64,000 nt of DNA from NCBI GenBank assembly GCA_021732995.1, contig JAKFWA010000023.1:123360-187359 (forward strand), given 5' to 3'. Made by a program: the position numbers and the translations under genes. The first letter of the stretch is position 1, and each line of letters begins with the position of its first letter. Source of the DNA: Planctomycetaceae bacterium (GTDB lineage: Bacteria; Planctomycetota; Planctomycetia; Planctomycetales; Planctomycetaceae). The notes under the pieces are model-generated. The model searched no databases and was not told the origin of the DNA. It worked only from the letters and a program-made list of their open reading frames with translations. Positions 35,918 through 44,721 of this stretch are shown here, piece by piece.

Positions 35918-36793
35918 ATGCGCTCGGTACGGTGGCAGATTCTTATTCTGGCGATTGTTGCAGCGTCGGCGTGTGCTTCAGCCGGAGACAAGCTATCGAG
36001 TATTCGCAGCGACTTGAGCATTGAAGAGAGCCGTCCGTCTGCTCCTGCGAGCCCGCCTCGCCGCACTGAGAAAACGGAACGGTCCTACCTTGGGAGTTCG
36101 AGCTGCGAAGAAGAAGAGGATTCCCTGACCGGCCAGTTGATGGGCTGGGGCTTACTGGGCGTTGGTTTCGTGGCCGCGTCGCCGTTCTGGGCTCCTTACG
36201 GTGCACTCGACGACGATTATGCACGGAGTTCCTGGTTTCCAAAGCACCCTTATCGAGGCGCCGAGGGAGCAATCGTTTACGACCGAGACGTACGCGGCAG
36301 CCATGACTGGTTAACAGTGCTGCAGGGCCAGTATGGCACAGACTTTGACGACCTGATTCACTGGAATGGACGCGCCGTCATCGAACACAAGTCGCGATTC
36401 GGAATCGATACCGAGTTCTACTACCGTCAGGAAGAACTCAACGGCGGCGGACACGACGAACTCTGGAATGGGGACTTCAACCTGACCTACCGATTCGCTC
36501 AAAGCGAGAACTGGGCATTCCGGGCAGGCGCTGGCGTTAACTGGCTCACTGATCGAGGTGAGACGGAGAGCGGGTTCAACTTCACTTACGGTGCCGAGTG
36601 GTTCCCTCTGAAACCGCTGGTCTTCACCGCCACGATGGACTTGGGCAAAGTTAGCAGCGACGGCCTGGTTCACATTCGGACCACCGGCGGAATCACGACG
36701 AATGGCTTCGGCTTCTATACCGGCTACGACTATTTCCGCGTCAGCAACAACGGGATCAGCTCGTGGATCAACGGCATCGAACTGCGGTTTTAG
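35918..36793 (+). CDS. exported protein with predicted beta-barrel C-terminus
   Basis: A 291-aa protein with a signal peptide (residues 1-22, ASACASAGD). After a Ser/Pro/Glu linker there is a hydrophobic glycine-rich stretch (GQLMGWGLLGVGFVAA), then amphipathic strands: KSRFGIDTEFYYRQEEL, DFNLTYRFAQSENWAFRAGAG, VNWLTDRGETESGFNFTYGAE, ending in Phe (IELRF), a typical outer-membrane barrel ending. Specific family not recognised. ATG at 35918. Stands alone. Confidence 0.65.
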   Translation: MRSVRWQILILAIVAASACASAGDKLSSIRSDLSIEESRPSAPASPPRRTEKTERSYLGSSSCEEEEDSLTGQLMGWGLLGVGFVAASPFWAPYGALDDDYARSSWFPKHPYRGAEGAIVYDRDVRGSHDWLTVLQGQYGTDFDDLIHWNGRAVIEHKSRFGIDTEFYYRQEELNGGGHDELWNGDFNLTYRFAQSENWAFRAGAGVNWLTDRGETESGFNFTYGAEWFPLKPLVFTATMDLGKVSSDGLVHIRTTGGITTNGFGFYTGYDYFRVSNNGISSWINGIELRF

Positions 36794-37036
36794 TGCCGCT
36801 ACGGCGTCGACAAACCCAATGCAGAACAGCTCAAGCTTCTTCGGTGGGGCACTACAGGAAAAGCGGACCATCAGCGCTGCAAACAAGCCACGCGCAGCGG
36901 AGACAGCTCATGGCGACTCTGTTGCCGCAGATTGGACAGGCCAAACGCTAATCGGGGAATTGCAGGCAACACCGCCCACCGACAGCCTGCGCACAACTGC
37001 AGACCGATTACGGCACGATTGACGATCGGGCGAACG

Positions 37037-37213
37037 CTAAGCCGTCAGCTCTCGATCTCGCTGCTTCATTTCCTGGAGGATGATCGGATTCCAATCCGCT
37101 TTACGACGTTCCGGCTCGGTGTAGTGCTTACGAGCCCAAGTGCGGAGCTTGATTTCCTCCAGAAAGTCGACCAGTCCATCAGTGTTGATGTAGCGATCAT
37201 GAGTGTCAGACAT
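37037..37213 (-). CDS. small hypothetical protein
   Basis: A 58-aa charged protein (MSDTHDRYINTDG, FLEEIKLRTWARKHY). The open frame runs to 37495, but only this part has coding character, and the ATG at 37213 is preceded by a strong GAGGGAGG at eight bases. It resembles small planctomycete proteins of unknown role; no family named. No neighbour suggests a function. Confidence 0.5.
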   Translation of the reverse strand: MSDTHDRYINTDGLVDFLEEIKLRTWARKHYTEPERRKADWNPIILQEMKQRDRELTA

Positions 37214-37476
37214 ATGTATGGCCTCCCTCTTTGATTGAAACGGACTGACAGGGATTCGGAGCAATTCCGGAGAAGGCCCGCAGGCAGCACACTGGTGATA
37301 TAGCCAGTAAAGTTTTCGCCCCCAACGAAAATTTCCGACCGTCACGCATACGCGTGGTTTGCCGCAAGAAGACGGCTCATCCATTCGAGAAAAGTCGCCC
37401 AATTTGACGGCAAGTGATCCATCGAAATGAATGTGATACGACCGGATGTCGTCGGATCGCTGCTCGGAAAAGAGAG

Positions 37477-37827
37477 TCAGGCTTCTCTTCGCCAAACCCG
37501 GAATCCCGGATTGGGTTCGTCACCGTTCTGTAAGGGAAAGTTGCTCAGGACTCGGCCGCGGATCACGTCCCCTCGAATGTCTTTGATGATCGCGGTGACG
37601 GCGGCTTCGTCGAGGCGTTTGTCGGGATAGCGCCGCAGGATCAGGCCGAGCAGATAGGCTTCCTCAGGAGGCAGTGGCCGTTCTTCCGAGCCGGTGGCGT
37701 CGCCTTCCTTCTTCTTCGGAGTTGTCGCTTCCTGGGCGAGTACGATGCCGGTAACTGCAGACGCCCCGGTGAAGCCAAAAGCAAACTGATGAGCGAACGC
37801 ACGGCGAGTCAGACTGGTCTCAGACAT
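37477..37827 (-). CDS. small Tat-exported hypothetical protein
   Basis: A 116-aa protein with a twin-arginine-type leader (TSLTRRAFAHQFAFGFTG, residues 4-21), a short linker AQEATTPKKKEG, and a soluble part of about 65 residues (LLGLILRRYPDKRLDEAAVTAIIKDI). In planctomycetes similar short proteins precede GMC-type oxidoreductase genes; none lies beside this gene here. ATG at 37827. Confidence 0.6.
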   Translation of the reverse strand: MSETSLTRRAFAHQFAFGFTGASAVTGIVLAQEATTPKKKEGDATGSEERPLPPEEAYLLGLILRRYPDKRLDEAAVTAIIKDIRGDVIRGRVLSNFPLQNGDEPNPGFRVWRREA

Positions 37828-38177
37828 GACGTACTCCAGAAGTGAGACATGCGGCGAGCTTCCGCGTGGCAGAGTTTAACCAAACGGCACGTCGGGCGCC
37901 GCCTCTACAACACTCAGAAGCTGCTGCAATCGTTGCAACCCTGCGGCGTGTTGCCGTCCGTTTCTCGTGAAAGATTGCTGGGCGAGGCATCTCCGAGACG
38001 AACCGGCTTCCCGACACCATTGCGCTAATGCACGCGGCAGAGCGGCATCTCGAAACATGAGTCCGCTTTGCGTGCGAGCAACTTCGCAGGGAACCGATAT
38101 CTCCGGGTACCAAGACTATTGACCGTTGTACGGTCGCAACATGCGCTTCATCTGAGCTTGCTTCTGGAGTTTGCACC
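37828..38177. other. 350-bp intergenic region, no convincing gene
   Basis: Minus-strand frames cover it, one (37876-38058) with a weakly protein-like stretch, but no Shine-Dalgarno and two overlapping frames compete. Left uncalled. Confidence 0.35.
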
Positions 38178-38666
38178 TTGAGCCATTCTCACATTGTCGT
38201 CCAACACTTGCTGAAACAGATGGAGACGTGGCAGCCAGGCCAAAAGAAACGCGATGCCCGGCCCACCTGGTTAACCGGCCTCATTGAGGACATGGCCGAA
38301 CAATTCGAACCGCTGACCGGTGTCGCCCGTGTGGGTTTTGACTGCCGCATGGAAGATGACGCCTGGGTCGTGCGGATGTACCTCGGTTCCACCGAGCTGG
38401 TCGGTGGCCCGGAAGATGGCCGCGCCATGCCGATGAGCTTCGAGCTGAACCTGCAGCAACTGGTCACGAAGTTCGATCGTGTCGAAGAATTCTTCTGGAG
38501 CGTCTTTCCCGCTCAGGCGCAAGACATCGAAGAGTTTCAGGCCTATGTGACCGTCGGCGGCGAGATTCAGGGTAACCTGGTTCGCTTCCATTTCTTCGCC
38601 ACCGCCCCGGATGATGTCGGGCCGGGCATTCGCGTGTATCAGGACGGTCGCTTCGAAACACCGTAG
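38178..38666 (+). CDS. hypothetical protein
   Basis: A 162-aa soluble protein starting at TTG 38178, with TCTGGAGT nine bases upstream. The N-terminal 45 residues are basic (KQMETWQPGQKKRDARP); the rest is a mixed fold (VGFDCRMEDDAWVVRMYLGS, FFWSVFPAQAQDIEEFQAYV). No named family recognised. The stop lies 56 bases before selB, so the two are likely in one transcript. Confidence 0.6.
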   Translation: MSHSHIVVQHLLKQMETWQPGQKKRDARPTWLTGLIEDMAEQFEPLTGVARVGFDCRMEDDAWVVRMYLGSTELVGGPEDGRAMPMSFELNLQQLVTKFDRVEEFFWSVFPAQAQDIEEFQAYVTVGGEIQGNLVRFHFFATAPDDVGPGIRVYQDGRFETP

Positions 38667-38722
38667 CGGAGCGGCTTTCACAAACCGGACCGCCAGGCGG
38701 TTCGGGTGGGAGATCTCCGCAG

Positions 38723-40651
38723 GTGGACATACTCGTCGGCACGGCTGGTCATATTGATCACGGCAAGACGAGTCTTGTTCGTCGGCTAACGGGCATCGAC
38801 ACGGATCGGCTCCCCGCAGAGAAGGCGCGGGGTATCTCGATCGACCTTGGATTCGCTCACTACGAATTTCAGGGGATGCGATTCGGCATTGTCGATGTTC
38901 CCGGCCACGAACGTTTCGTACGCAACATGGTCGCCGGGGCGACGGGTATTAACGTCGCCCTGCTGGTGGTCGCGGCTGACGATGGTGTGATGCCCCAGAC
39001 GCGCGAGCATCTGGACATCATGCAGTTGCTCGGCATTCGCGAGGGCTTGATCGCCGTTACGAAGTCGGACCTCGTTGAACCGGATCTGCTGGAACTGGTG
39101 CAGACCGACATTTCGTCCGCAGTCGCCGGGACATTTCTGACCGGTCGACCGATCGTCCCGGTGTCATCAACGACTGGAGCCGGACTGGATGAACTGAAGC
39201 AACGACTGTTCGAAGTTTGCTGTTCCGCCATATTTGACCAACCGCTGCCGTTGTATCGTCTGCCGATTGATCGCGCGTTCTCGTTGGCCGGTCACGGCAC
39301 GGTGGTGACGGGTTCAACGTTGAGCGGCATCGTCGCCGCAGGGGATGTGCTGGAACTCTGGCCGGAAGGTCGCGAAGTCCGCGTGCGCAGTGTTCAGCAA
39401 CACGGTCACGCAACATCGAGCGCGCGACCTGGCCAGCGAACTGCTATCAATCTGGCAGGAATCAAACTCGATGAAGTGCGACGTGGCTGCGAACTCGCCA
39501 CACCGGGCTATCTGCGTCCGACGCGCCGCCTGCTGGTGGAACTGAAAGCTCTCGACCGCACGCCGAGCGGTATCAAGCATCGCTCAGAAGTCATGCTGCA
39601 TCTGGGAACGACGGAGGTTGCCGCTCGCGTCAGCTTGCGAGGTGGCACGTTGGAGTCGGGGCAACAGTCCTGTGCTGATCTGCGACTGCGTGAACCAGTC
39701 GTGGCAACTTGGGGGCAGCGTTTCATCGTGCGGAGAGTCTCACCCGCAATGACGCTCGGCGGTGGTCGCATTCTCTGCCCGAGTCTCGAAGACGCTGCGA
39801 CTCATCGCATTCGCGATCTGGATGAATTGTGCGGACGGCTTGGAGATCCCTCGCCCTTGGTTCGATTATCCGCGTACTTGAGCCGTCAGGATGATCTGCA
39901 AGGCATCGAGCTGGCGGTCGCACAAGCAACGGGTATCGCGCCGCAAGACCTGCCTCGCCTCATGAACGAGCTTCGCGCGAAGCAAGAGCTAGTACGCGTC
40001 GACTCGCGCGAACGGCAAATTGAATTGCACACCGAACGATTGCAGAGGTTGCTCAAAACGGTGCTAAGAACGATCCGCAACGAGGTTGCCCGGCATCAAC
40101 CGCGACGATCCCTGCCGAAGCCAACGCTGCTCACCGCCTGCCAAACGATCGCCAAGTCATCGCTGCTAGAGGTCTTGATCGACCAACTGGTCGCTCAAAA
40201 GGATCTGGTTCAAATCGGCGAGCAAATCGGTCCCACCGATATGCAGGTGCGGCTCACCAAACAGCAACGCCGGCTTTACGACGCCGCCTGGCAACAGCTC
40301 AGCACCGGCAAGTTGATGCCGCCTACGTTGAAGGAATTAGCCCAGTCCACAGCTCGTCAACCGGACGATGTTGAGCAAATGCTGAATTTGATGGTCGAGG
40401 AACAGCTCATCATCCGCGCGACTGACGAGATCGCCTTCACACGTTCCGCACTCGAAGCGGCACGCATCAAGTGCCGAGACCTGTTCTCGCAAATTGAGTC
40501 TGCGTCTATGGGGCAACTGCGGGATGCCTGGGCGGTGACTCGCAAGTTTGCCGTGCCACTCTGCGAGTGCCTCGATGCACTTGAGGTCACCGTCCGCGAA
40601 GGTGACTTCCGTCAGTCCGGCCCCAACCTGTCGGTTCCTTTGATTGAATAG
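38723..40651 (+). CDS. selB: selenocysteine-specific elongation factor SelB
   Basis: A 642-aa GTPase that brings selenocysteinyl-tRNA to UGA codons marked by a SECIS element. The G domain carries GTAGHIDHGKTSLVRRL, TGIDTDRLPAEKARGISIDLG, DVPGHERFVRNMVAGATG, and VTKSDLVE; domains II and III follow, and winged-helix repeats fill residues about 400-640 (SECIS-binding part). The start is GTG 38723. The presence of SelB implies a selenoproteome; selA, selD and tRNA-Sec are not in this window. Confidence 0.92.
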   Translation: MDILVGTAGHIDHGKTSLVRRLTGIDTDRLPAEKARGISIDLGFAHYEFQGMRFGIVDVPGHERFVRNMVAGATGINVALLVVAADDGVMPQTREHLDIMQLLGIREGLIAVTKSDLVEPDLLELVQTDISSAVAGTFLTGRPIVPVSSTTGAGLDELKQRLFEVCCSAIFDQPLPLYRLPIDRAFSLAGHGTVVTGSTLSGIVAAGDVLELWPEGREVRVRSVQQHGHATSSARPGQRTAINLAGIKLDEVRRGCELATPGYLRPTRRLLVELKALDRTPSGIKHRSEVMLHLGTTEVAARVSLRGGTLESGQQSCADLRLREPVVATWGQRFIVRRVSPAMTLGGGRILCPSLEDAATHRIRDLDELCGRLGDPSPLVRLSAYLSRQDDLQGIELAVAQATGIAPQDLPRLMNELRAKQELVRVDSRERQIELHTERLQRLLKTVLRTIRNEVARHQPRRSLPKPTLLTACQTIAKSSLLEVLIDQLVAQKDLVQIGEQIGPTDMQVRLTKQQRRLYDAAWQQLSTGKLMPPTLKELAQSTARQPDDVEQMLNLMVEEQLIIRATDEIAFTRSALEAARIKCRDLFSQIESASMGQLRDAWAVTRKFAVPLCECLDALEVTVREGDFRQSGPNLSVPLIE

Positions 40652-40766
40652 TGCAGAAGTCAATGTCTCGTCGACCAGTCCAGAAACGAAATCGCCCGAA
40701 GACCTCGGCGTTGAAATCGCGACGGCTTCGGGCGGTGGGTTGTTGCTGTGTTGCCGGTCGTTGGGA

Positions 40767-41132
40767 TTAGCCCCAGAACTTTTCGCCGTGCCAGTTGCAG
40801 GGGGCTTGAGTCTCGACCTCGATGTCGCCGCTCACCGTGCATTGGCAGGCCAGACGCATTTCGTTTTCGTGACCGATGTACGCGAAGAATGCCTCGGGGT
40901 TGGCACCAAGTTTGGTTGTGAATTTCTCAACAAAGCCGGGTTGGCTGAGATTCTCCTGACCCTTCTTGACGTAGATGCGGCAGGAACCGCACATGCCAAG
41001 GCCCATGCAGTTCGCGTACTTATGGACTCCCTTGTAGAGTTCAATGCCCGCGCGGCGTGCTTCGCGGCGAAGGTTGGACCCAGCGGGAACTTCGATCGTC
41101 TTCTTTTCTTTCGTGAAAGTAACTTTCGGCAT
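40767..41132 (-). CDS. [2Fe-2S] ferredoxin
   Basis: A 121-aa plant-type ferredoxin. The cluster-binding cysteines are in the pattern CMGLGMCGSC (residues 42-51) with a fourth in LACQC near residue 95. The fold elements VTFTKEKKTIEVPAGSNL and MRLACQCTVSGDIEV are typical. It would carry electrons for a cytoplasmic reductase or dioxygenase. ATG at 41132. Converges with selB; no partner oxidoreductase adjacent. Confidence 0.9.
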   Translation of the reverse strand: MPKVTFTKEKKTIEVPAGSNLRREARRAGIELYKGVHKYANCMGLGMCGSCRIYVKKGQENLSQPGFVEKFTTKLGANPEAFFAYIGHENEMRLACQCTVSGDIEVETQAPCNWHGEKFWG

Positions 41133-41563
41133 CTGGCTGACCTATCCGTGATGCAGTGATTCGAGAGGGCACAGGCAACGCCGTCAGATGATAGGAAGAC
41201 CGCCGTGAAAATCTAGACCGCGCCGCCGAATGCCAGACGCGAGCAGGCGACCCATCTGAGTCCTCTGTTCCGAACAGGGCCTCGCCTCAATCAACCCCCT
41301 GTTTTAAGGGTGTTCCGGGCGCGTATTGACCCGTTTTCCGCGACGGACCTAGACTGCCCGCGAACGCCGAGGTGGCGATGCAAACCTGGGGCTGAACTGT
41401 GGTCACTGCGAGTGACAACAGAAAAGTTCAAGGTTGAAGGGAAACCTCAGACGAAGTGAGCAGGAAGCATCAACTTCACAGAGGGATTCGGTCGATCAAC
41501 CTCACAGACCGCAACACTGATACAATTCAACTTTGTCCTCGTCTTTGGCGAATGGAGTCGCGC
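41133..41563. other. 431-bp intergenic region with leader of the DegT gene
   Basis: Contains a likely sigma-70 promoter (41326-41355) and a long untranslated leader of about 200 bases ahead of the DegT-family gene. No coding sequence was recognised. No known riboswitch consensus could be identified in the leader. Confidence 0.45.
41326..41355 (+). promoter_or_regulatory. candidate sigma-70 promoter for DegT-family gene
   Basis: TTGACC (41326-41331) and TAGACT (41350-41355) with 18 bp between. The pair matches the housekeeping consensus at five and four positions and lies in the correct orientation. Predicted start near 41362. Confidence 0.45.
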
Positions 41564-42778
41564 ATGACCGAGGTGCTCAACGCCCAAACCTTTGGCCCAC
41601 AGCCAGTTCCGCTGATTGACCTCACTGTTCAGTACCGCGCGATTCAAGCCGAAATTAACGAAGCGGTGCAGCGGGTGATGACGAACCAGACTTTCATCCT
41701 GGGTGATGAAGTCAGCGAGTTCGAAACCGATGTTGCTACCTACTGCGACGCTCGCGACGCGATCGGCTGCGCTTCGGGCTCCGACGCATTGCTGCTGTCG
41801 CTGATGGCTTTGGAAATCGGGCCCGGCGATGAAGTGATCACCTCGCCCTTTACGTTCTTTGCAACGGCCGGAGCGATTGCTCGCACTGGCGCGACGCCTG
41901 TCTTCGTCGACATCTGCCCGGACACCTACACGATTGATCCGGCAGCGATCGAAGCGGCGATCACTCGTCGCACTCGAGCGATCATGCCCGTGCATCTGTT
42001 TGGCCAATGTGCCGACATGGAACCCATCTGGCGCATGGCCACTCACGCGGGCATTGGCGTGATTGAGGATGCGTGCCAAGCTATTGGTTCTGAGTATCGG
42101 GGTCGTCGAGCTGGCGTGCTGGGATCGACCGGTTGCTTCAGCTTCTTCCCCACGAAGAACCTCGGTGGTGCAGGCGACGGCGGTCTGATTACGACCGACG
42201 ATGCCGAGTTGTCTCGCCGCATGCGTCGGCAACGCGTGCATGGTGACGTCGGCGGATACACGCACGTCGAAGTCGGCATCAACAGCCGCTTGGACGCGCT
42301 GCAAGCCGCGATCCTGCGCGTCAAACTTGCCTACCTGGATTCATGGTCGGAAGCCCGTCAGAAGAACGCGGCCCGCTATCGCCATCTGTTCGCGGATCAG
42401 CAACTCGAAGATGCCTGCGAACTGCCTTACGAGCGTCCCGGCGATCGGCACGTCTTCAATCAATTCACCATTCGCGTCCGCGACGGCCAGCGTGATGCCG
42501 TGCTGCAGGGTCTGCGAGCTCGCAAGATTGGCTGCAACATTTACTACCCGGTGCCGCTGCATCTGCAGCAGTGCTTCGCCAACCTCGGATACAGCAAGGG
42601 CTCAATGCCACAGTCGGAAGCCGCAGGCTGCGAAGTGATCTCGCTGCCGATCTTCCCTGAACTGACCGAAGCTCAACAGGACCGCGTGATGGAAGGTCTC
42701 GTCGAAACGCTGGATGAAATCTCCCGCGCGAAGACCGTTGCGTTCCCGATCAATCCCGCTGCCAGCAAAGCCGCCTAG
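41564..42778 (+). CDS. DegT/DnrJ/EryC1-family PLP aminotransferase
   Basis: A 404-aa fold-type-I aminotransferase of the sugar-nucleotide type. Motifs: PLIDLTVQYRAIQAEINEAV, GDEVSEFETDVATYC, GSDALLLSLMAL, IEDACQAIGSEYRG, and the PLP lysine in CFSFFPTKNLGGAGDGG. Family members transfer an amino group to keto-sugars for surface glycans or antibiotics. The ATG at 41564 follows GGAG; another ATG at 41552 is in frame. No sugar-pathway neighbour is adjacent. A strong terminator follows. Confidence 0.9.
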   Translation: MTEVLNAQTFGPQPVPLIDLTVQYRAIQAEINEAVQRVMTNQTFILGDEVSEFETDVATYCDARDAIGCASGSDALLLSLMALEIGPGDEVITSPFTFFATAGAIARTGATPVFVDICPDTYTIDPAAIEAAITRRTRAIMPVHLFGQCADMEPIWRMATHAGIGVIEDACQAIGSEYRGRRAGVLGSTGCFSFFPTKNLGGAGDGGLITTDDAELSRRMRRQRVHGDVGGYTHVEVGINSRLDALQAAILRVKLAYLDSWSEARQKNAARYRHLFADQQLEDACELPYERPGDRHVFNQFTIRVRDGQRDAVLQGLRARKIGCNIYYPVPLHLQQCFANLGYSKGSMPQSEAAGCEVISLPIFPELTEAQQDRVMEGLVETLDEISRAKTVAFPINPAASKAA

Positions 42779-42807
42779 TCGCATTTGCTGCCGGAAGCTG
42801 TTCATTC

Positions 42808-42852
42808 AAAGTCCGCGGTTCACATCAATCAGATGCTGGCCGCGGACTTTTT
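42808..42852 (+). terminator. rho-independent terminator
   Basis: Perfect 11-bp stem AAAGTCCGCGG (42808-42818) / CCGCGGACTTT (42840-42850), 21-nt loop, then TT GTTTT. It ends the DegT gene and, being symmetric, could also serve the converging small membrane gene. Confidence 0.88.
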
Positions 42853-42867
42853 GTTTTGACGGCGACT

Positions 42868-43176
42868 TCACTTTCGGCTGCGAGACTTCTGCTTGCGGTT
42901 CAAGAGCATGTTGAGAATCGGAATGTTGACCTCGAGCTTCACCAGCGCCGTCGTCAGCAGCATGAAGGCCATGCCCTCATCGAGCCAGCCGAGGACCGGG
43001 AACACGTCCGTCGGCTCGGGCACGAAGATGTAGATAGCCGAGGCCAACGCAATGGTCGTCCACAGAGCGCGACCGGTGCGTCCCAAGGCTGGAGGCTGCG
43101 GAGCCTCCACGTCGGGGTTCGGAATTCGCTCGACTTCCACGCGAGTCACGTTTTCACTGCGAGATGCTTCGGACAT
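42868..43176 (-). CDS. small membrane protein (DUF1232-like)
   Basis: A 102-aa protein with a polar N-terminus (residues 1-35), a hydrophobic segment ALWTTIALASAIYIF, and PEPTDVFPVLGWLDEGMAFMLL, which resembles the DUF1232/YkvA pattern (aspartate and proline before a membrane pair). The short charged tail RKQKSRSRK ends it. Function unknown. ATG at 43176. Confidence 0.6.
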   Translation of the reverse strand: MSEASRSENVTRVEVERIPNPDVEAPQPPALGRTGRALWTTIALASAIYIFVPEPTDVFPVLGWLDEGMAFMLLTTALVKLEVNIPILNMLLNRKQKSRSRK

Positions 43177-43316
43177 CGGAAACCTGCCGATTTGGCCAGT
43201 TCAAAATACTTCGACCGAGAAAGCGTATCGCCGTCATGATTGTGGGACTGTTCAATATGAGCGAGTCTTCACACACTTAGATTACGTCAAAGTGGTGCGT
43301 CTTGCAGAAAGAAGTT

Positions 43317-44480
43317 ATGCCATTTGCCGCTCATATCTCGGTAGCTAAGGACACCGATCAGGCCATTGATGAAGCTTGCGCCGAGATCCGTCGCGTTCTC
43401 GGCGACCAGGTTCCCGATCTGACTGTGGTCTTCGTATCGCATCAGCACCGACAGGCCTTTCCGACGTTGGCCAAGCGGATCAACGAACTGCTGCCATCGA
43501 AAGTGCAGTTGGGCTGCGCGGGAGAATTCATCGCGGGCGGAGATCGCGAGATTGAGCAGCGGCATGCTTTGAGCGTCTGGTCAGCGGTGCTGCCTGACAC
43601 GGAACTGGTTCCATTCCACCTGACCTTCGAGCCAACACCTGACGGCGCGATGACCGAAGGCTGGCCCGAGGACCTCGCTAGTCGAGACGAAGCCCGCGCG
43701 GTGTTGCTGTTCGGCGAGCCGTTCTCCACTCCAGTGGATGTCGTGATCGCGCGGCTTGAAGATGACTTGCCGGGCATCCCATTGGTGGGAGGCATGGCGA
43801 GCGGTGCGCGAAATCCCGGACAAAACGTTCTGTTCTTCAACTCGCAAATGCAGGTCGAAGGCGCGGTCGGAGTCGCGTTGTTTGGAGGGCTCAAGGTCTC
43901 GGCCATTGTCTCGCAAGGCTGCCGTCCGATCGGCGACAATTACATCGTGACGAAAGCTCAAGACAACATCGTGCAGGAGCTCAGCGGCAAGCCGGCTCTA
44001 ATACGTCTGCAGGAGTTGTTCGGTGTACTGTCCGAACGCGATCAAGCCCTCATGCAAACCGGCCCGCACCTGGGCATCGCGATCAACGAGTATCAGGAGA
44101 AATTCGATATCGGCGATTTCTTGATCTCGAACGTTGTCGGAGCTGATCGCAATACCGGCGCGATTGCTATCGGCGCTCCGGTGCGCATCGGACAGACGGT
44201 CCGGTTTCATGTCCGTGACGCCCGCACCGCGGATGAAGAACTCAAGACGCTGCTGGAACGCCATCAACAGGGACAACCTGTAACGTCAGGAGCGTTGCTC
44301 TTCAGCTGCAATGGTCGCGGCACGCGCCTGTTTGGTGAACCGCATCACGACACTGCCGCCATCCAGGCTGCGTTTGGCCACATTCCGCTGGCGGGCTTCT
44401 TCGCCAATGGGGAGCTCGGCCCCGTCGGCAGGAAGAATCACATTCATGGCTACACGGCAAGTGTCGTCTGTTTCGAATGA
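43317..44480 (+). CDS. FIST-domain small-ligand sensor protein
   Basis: A 387-aa protein of FIST N plus FIST C domains, thought to bind small molecules such as amino acids. N-terminal part: VQLGCAGEFIAGGDREIEQR and GIPLVGGMASGARNPGQN; C-terminal part: GALLFSCNGRGTRLFGEPHHD and PLAGFFANGELGPVGRKNHIHGYT. It lacks attached kinase or methyl-accepting domains, so output would pass by a partner. The ATG at 43317 is preferred over TTG 43302 because GAAAGAAG precedes it. It stands alone between small genes. Confidence 0.88.
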   Translation: MPFAAHISVAKDTDQAIDEACAEIRRVLGDQVPDLTVVFVSHQHRQAFPTLAKRINELLPSKVQLGCAGEFIAGGDREIEQRHALSVWSAVLPDTELVPFHLTFEPTPDGAMTEGWPEDLASRDEARAVLLFGEPFSTPVDVVIARLEDDLPGIPLVGGMASGARNPGQNVLFFNSQMQVEGAVGVALFGGLKVSAIVSQGCRPIGDNYIVTKAQDNIVQELSGKPALIRLQELFGVLSERDQALMQTGPHLGIAINEYQEKFDIGDFLISNVVGADRNTGAIAIGAPVRIGQTVRFHVRDARTADEELKTLLERHQQGQPVTSGALLFSCNGRGTRLFGEPHHDTAAIQAAFGHIPLAGFFANGELGPVGRKNHIHGYTASVVCFE

Positions 44481-44721
44481 TCGAGGCAGAACTTGGTGAC
44501 CAACCCCCTCGCGACGGTTCGCCGCCCATCAACGGCAACTCTTGATCTCCGGCGTATTTCCAGAATGAATTGACGACGCGGGCGAGTGCCGATTACGACC
44601 GTCGTCAGGGCATGCTACAGTTTTCTCTGGCGACGCTACCCACGTGCCCATGATGCTTTGGACCCGCCCGGCAGCGCTGCCGGACGCCACTGCCGACAGA
44701 AACTTCCGACGAGATTTCCGT

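Noticed and set aside
37876..38058. Small minus-strand frame with partly protein-like sequence
   Set aside because: No Shine-Dalgarno, competing overlapping frame, no family; kept as intergenic.
38666..38722. tRNA-Sec near selB
   Set aside because: No tRNA-like fold and no TCA anticodon loop in the gap.
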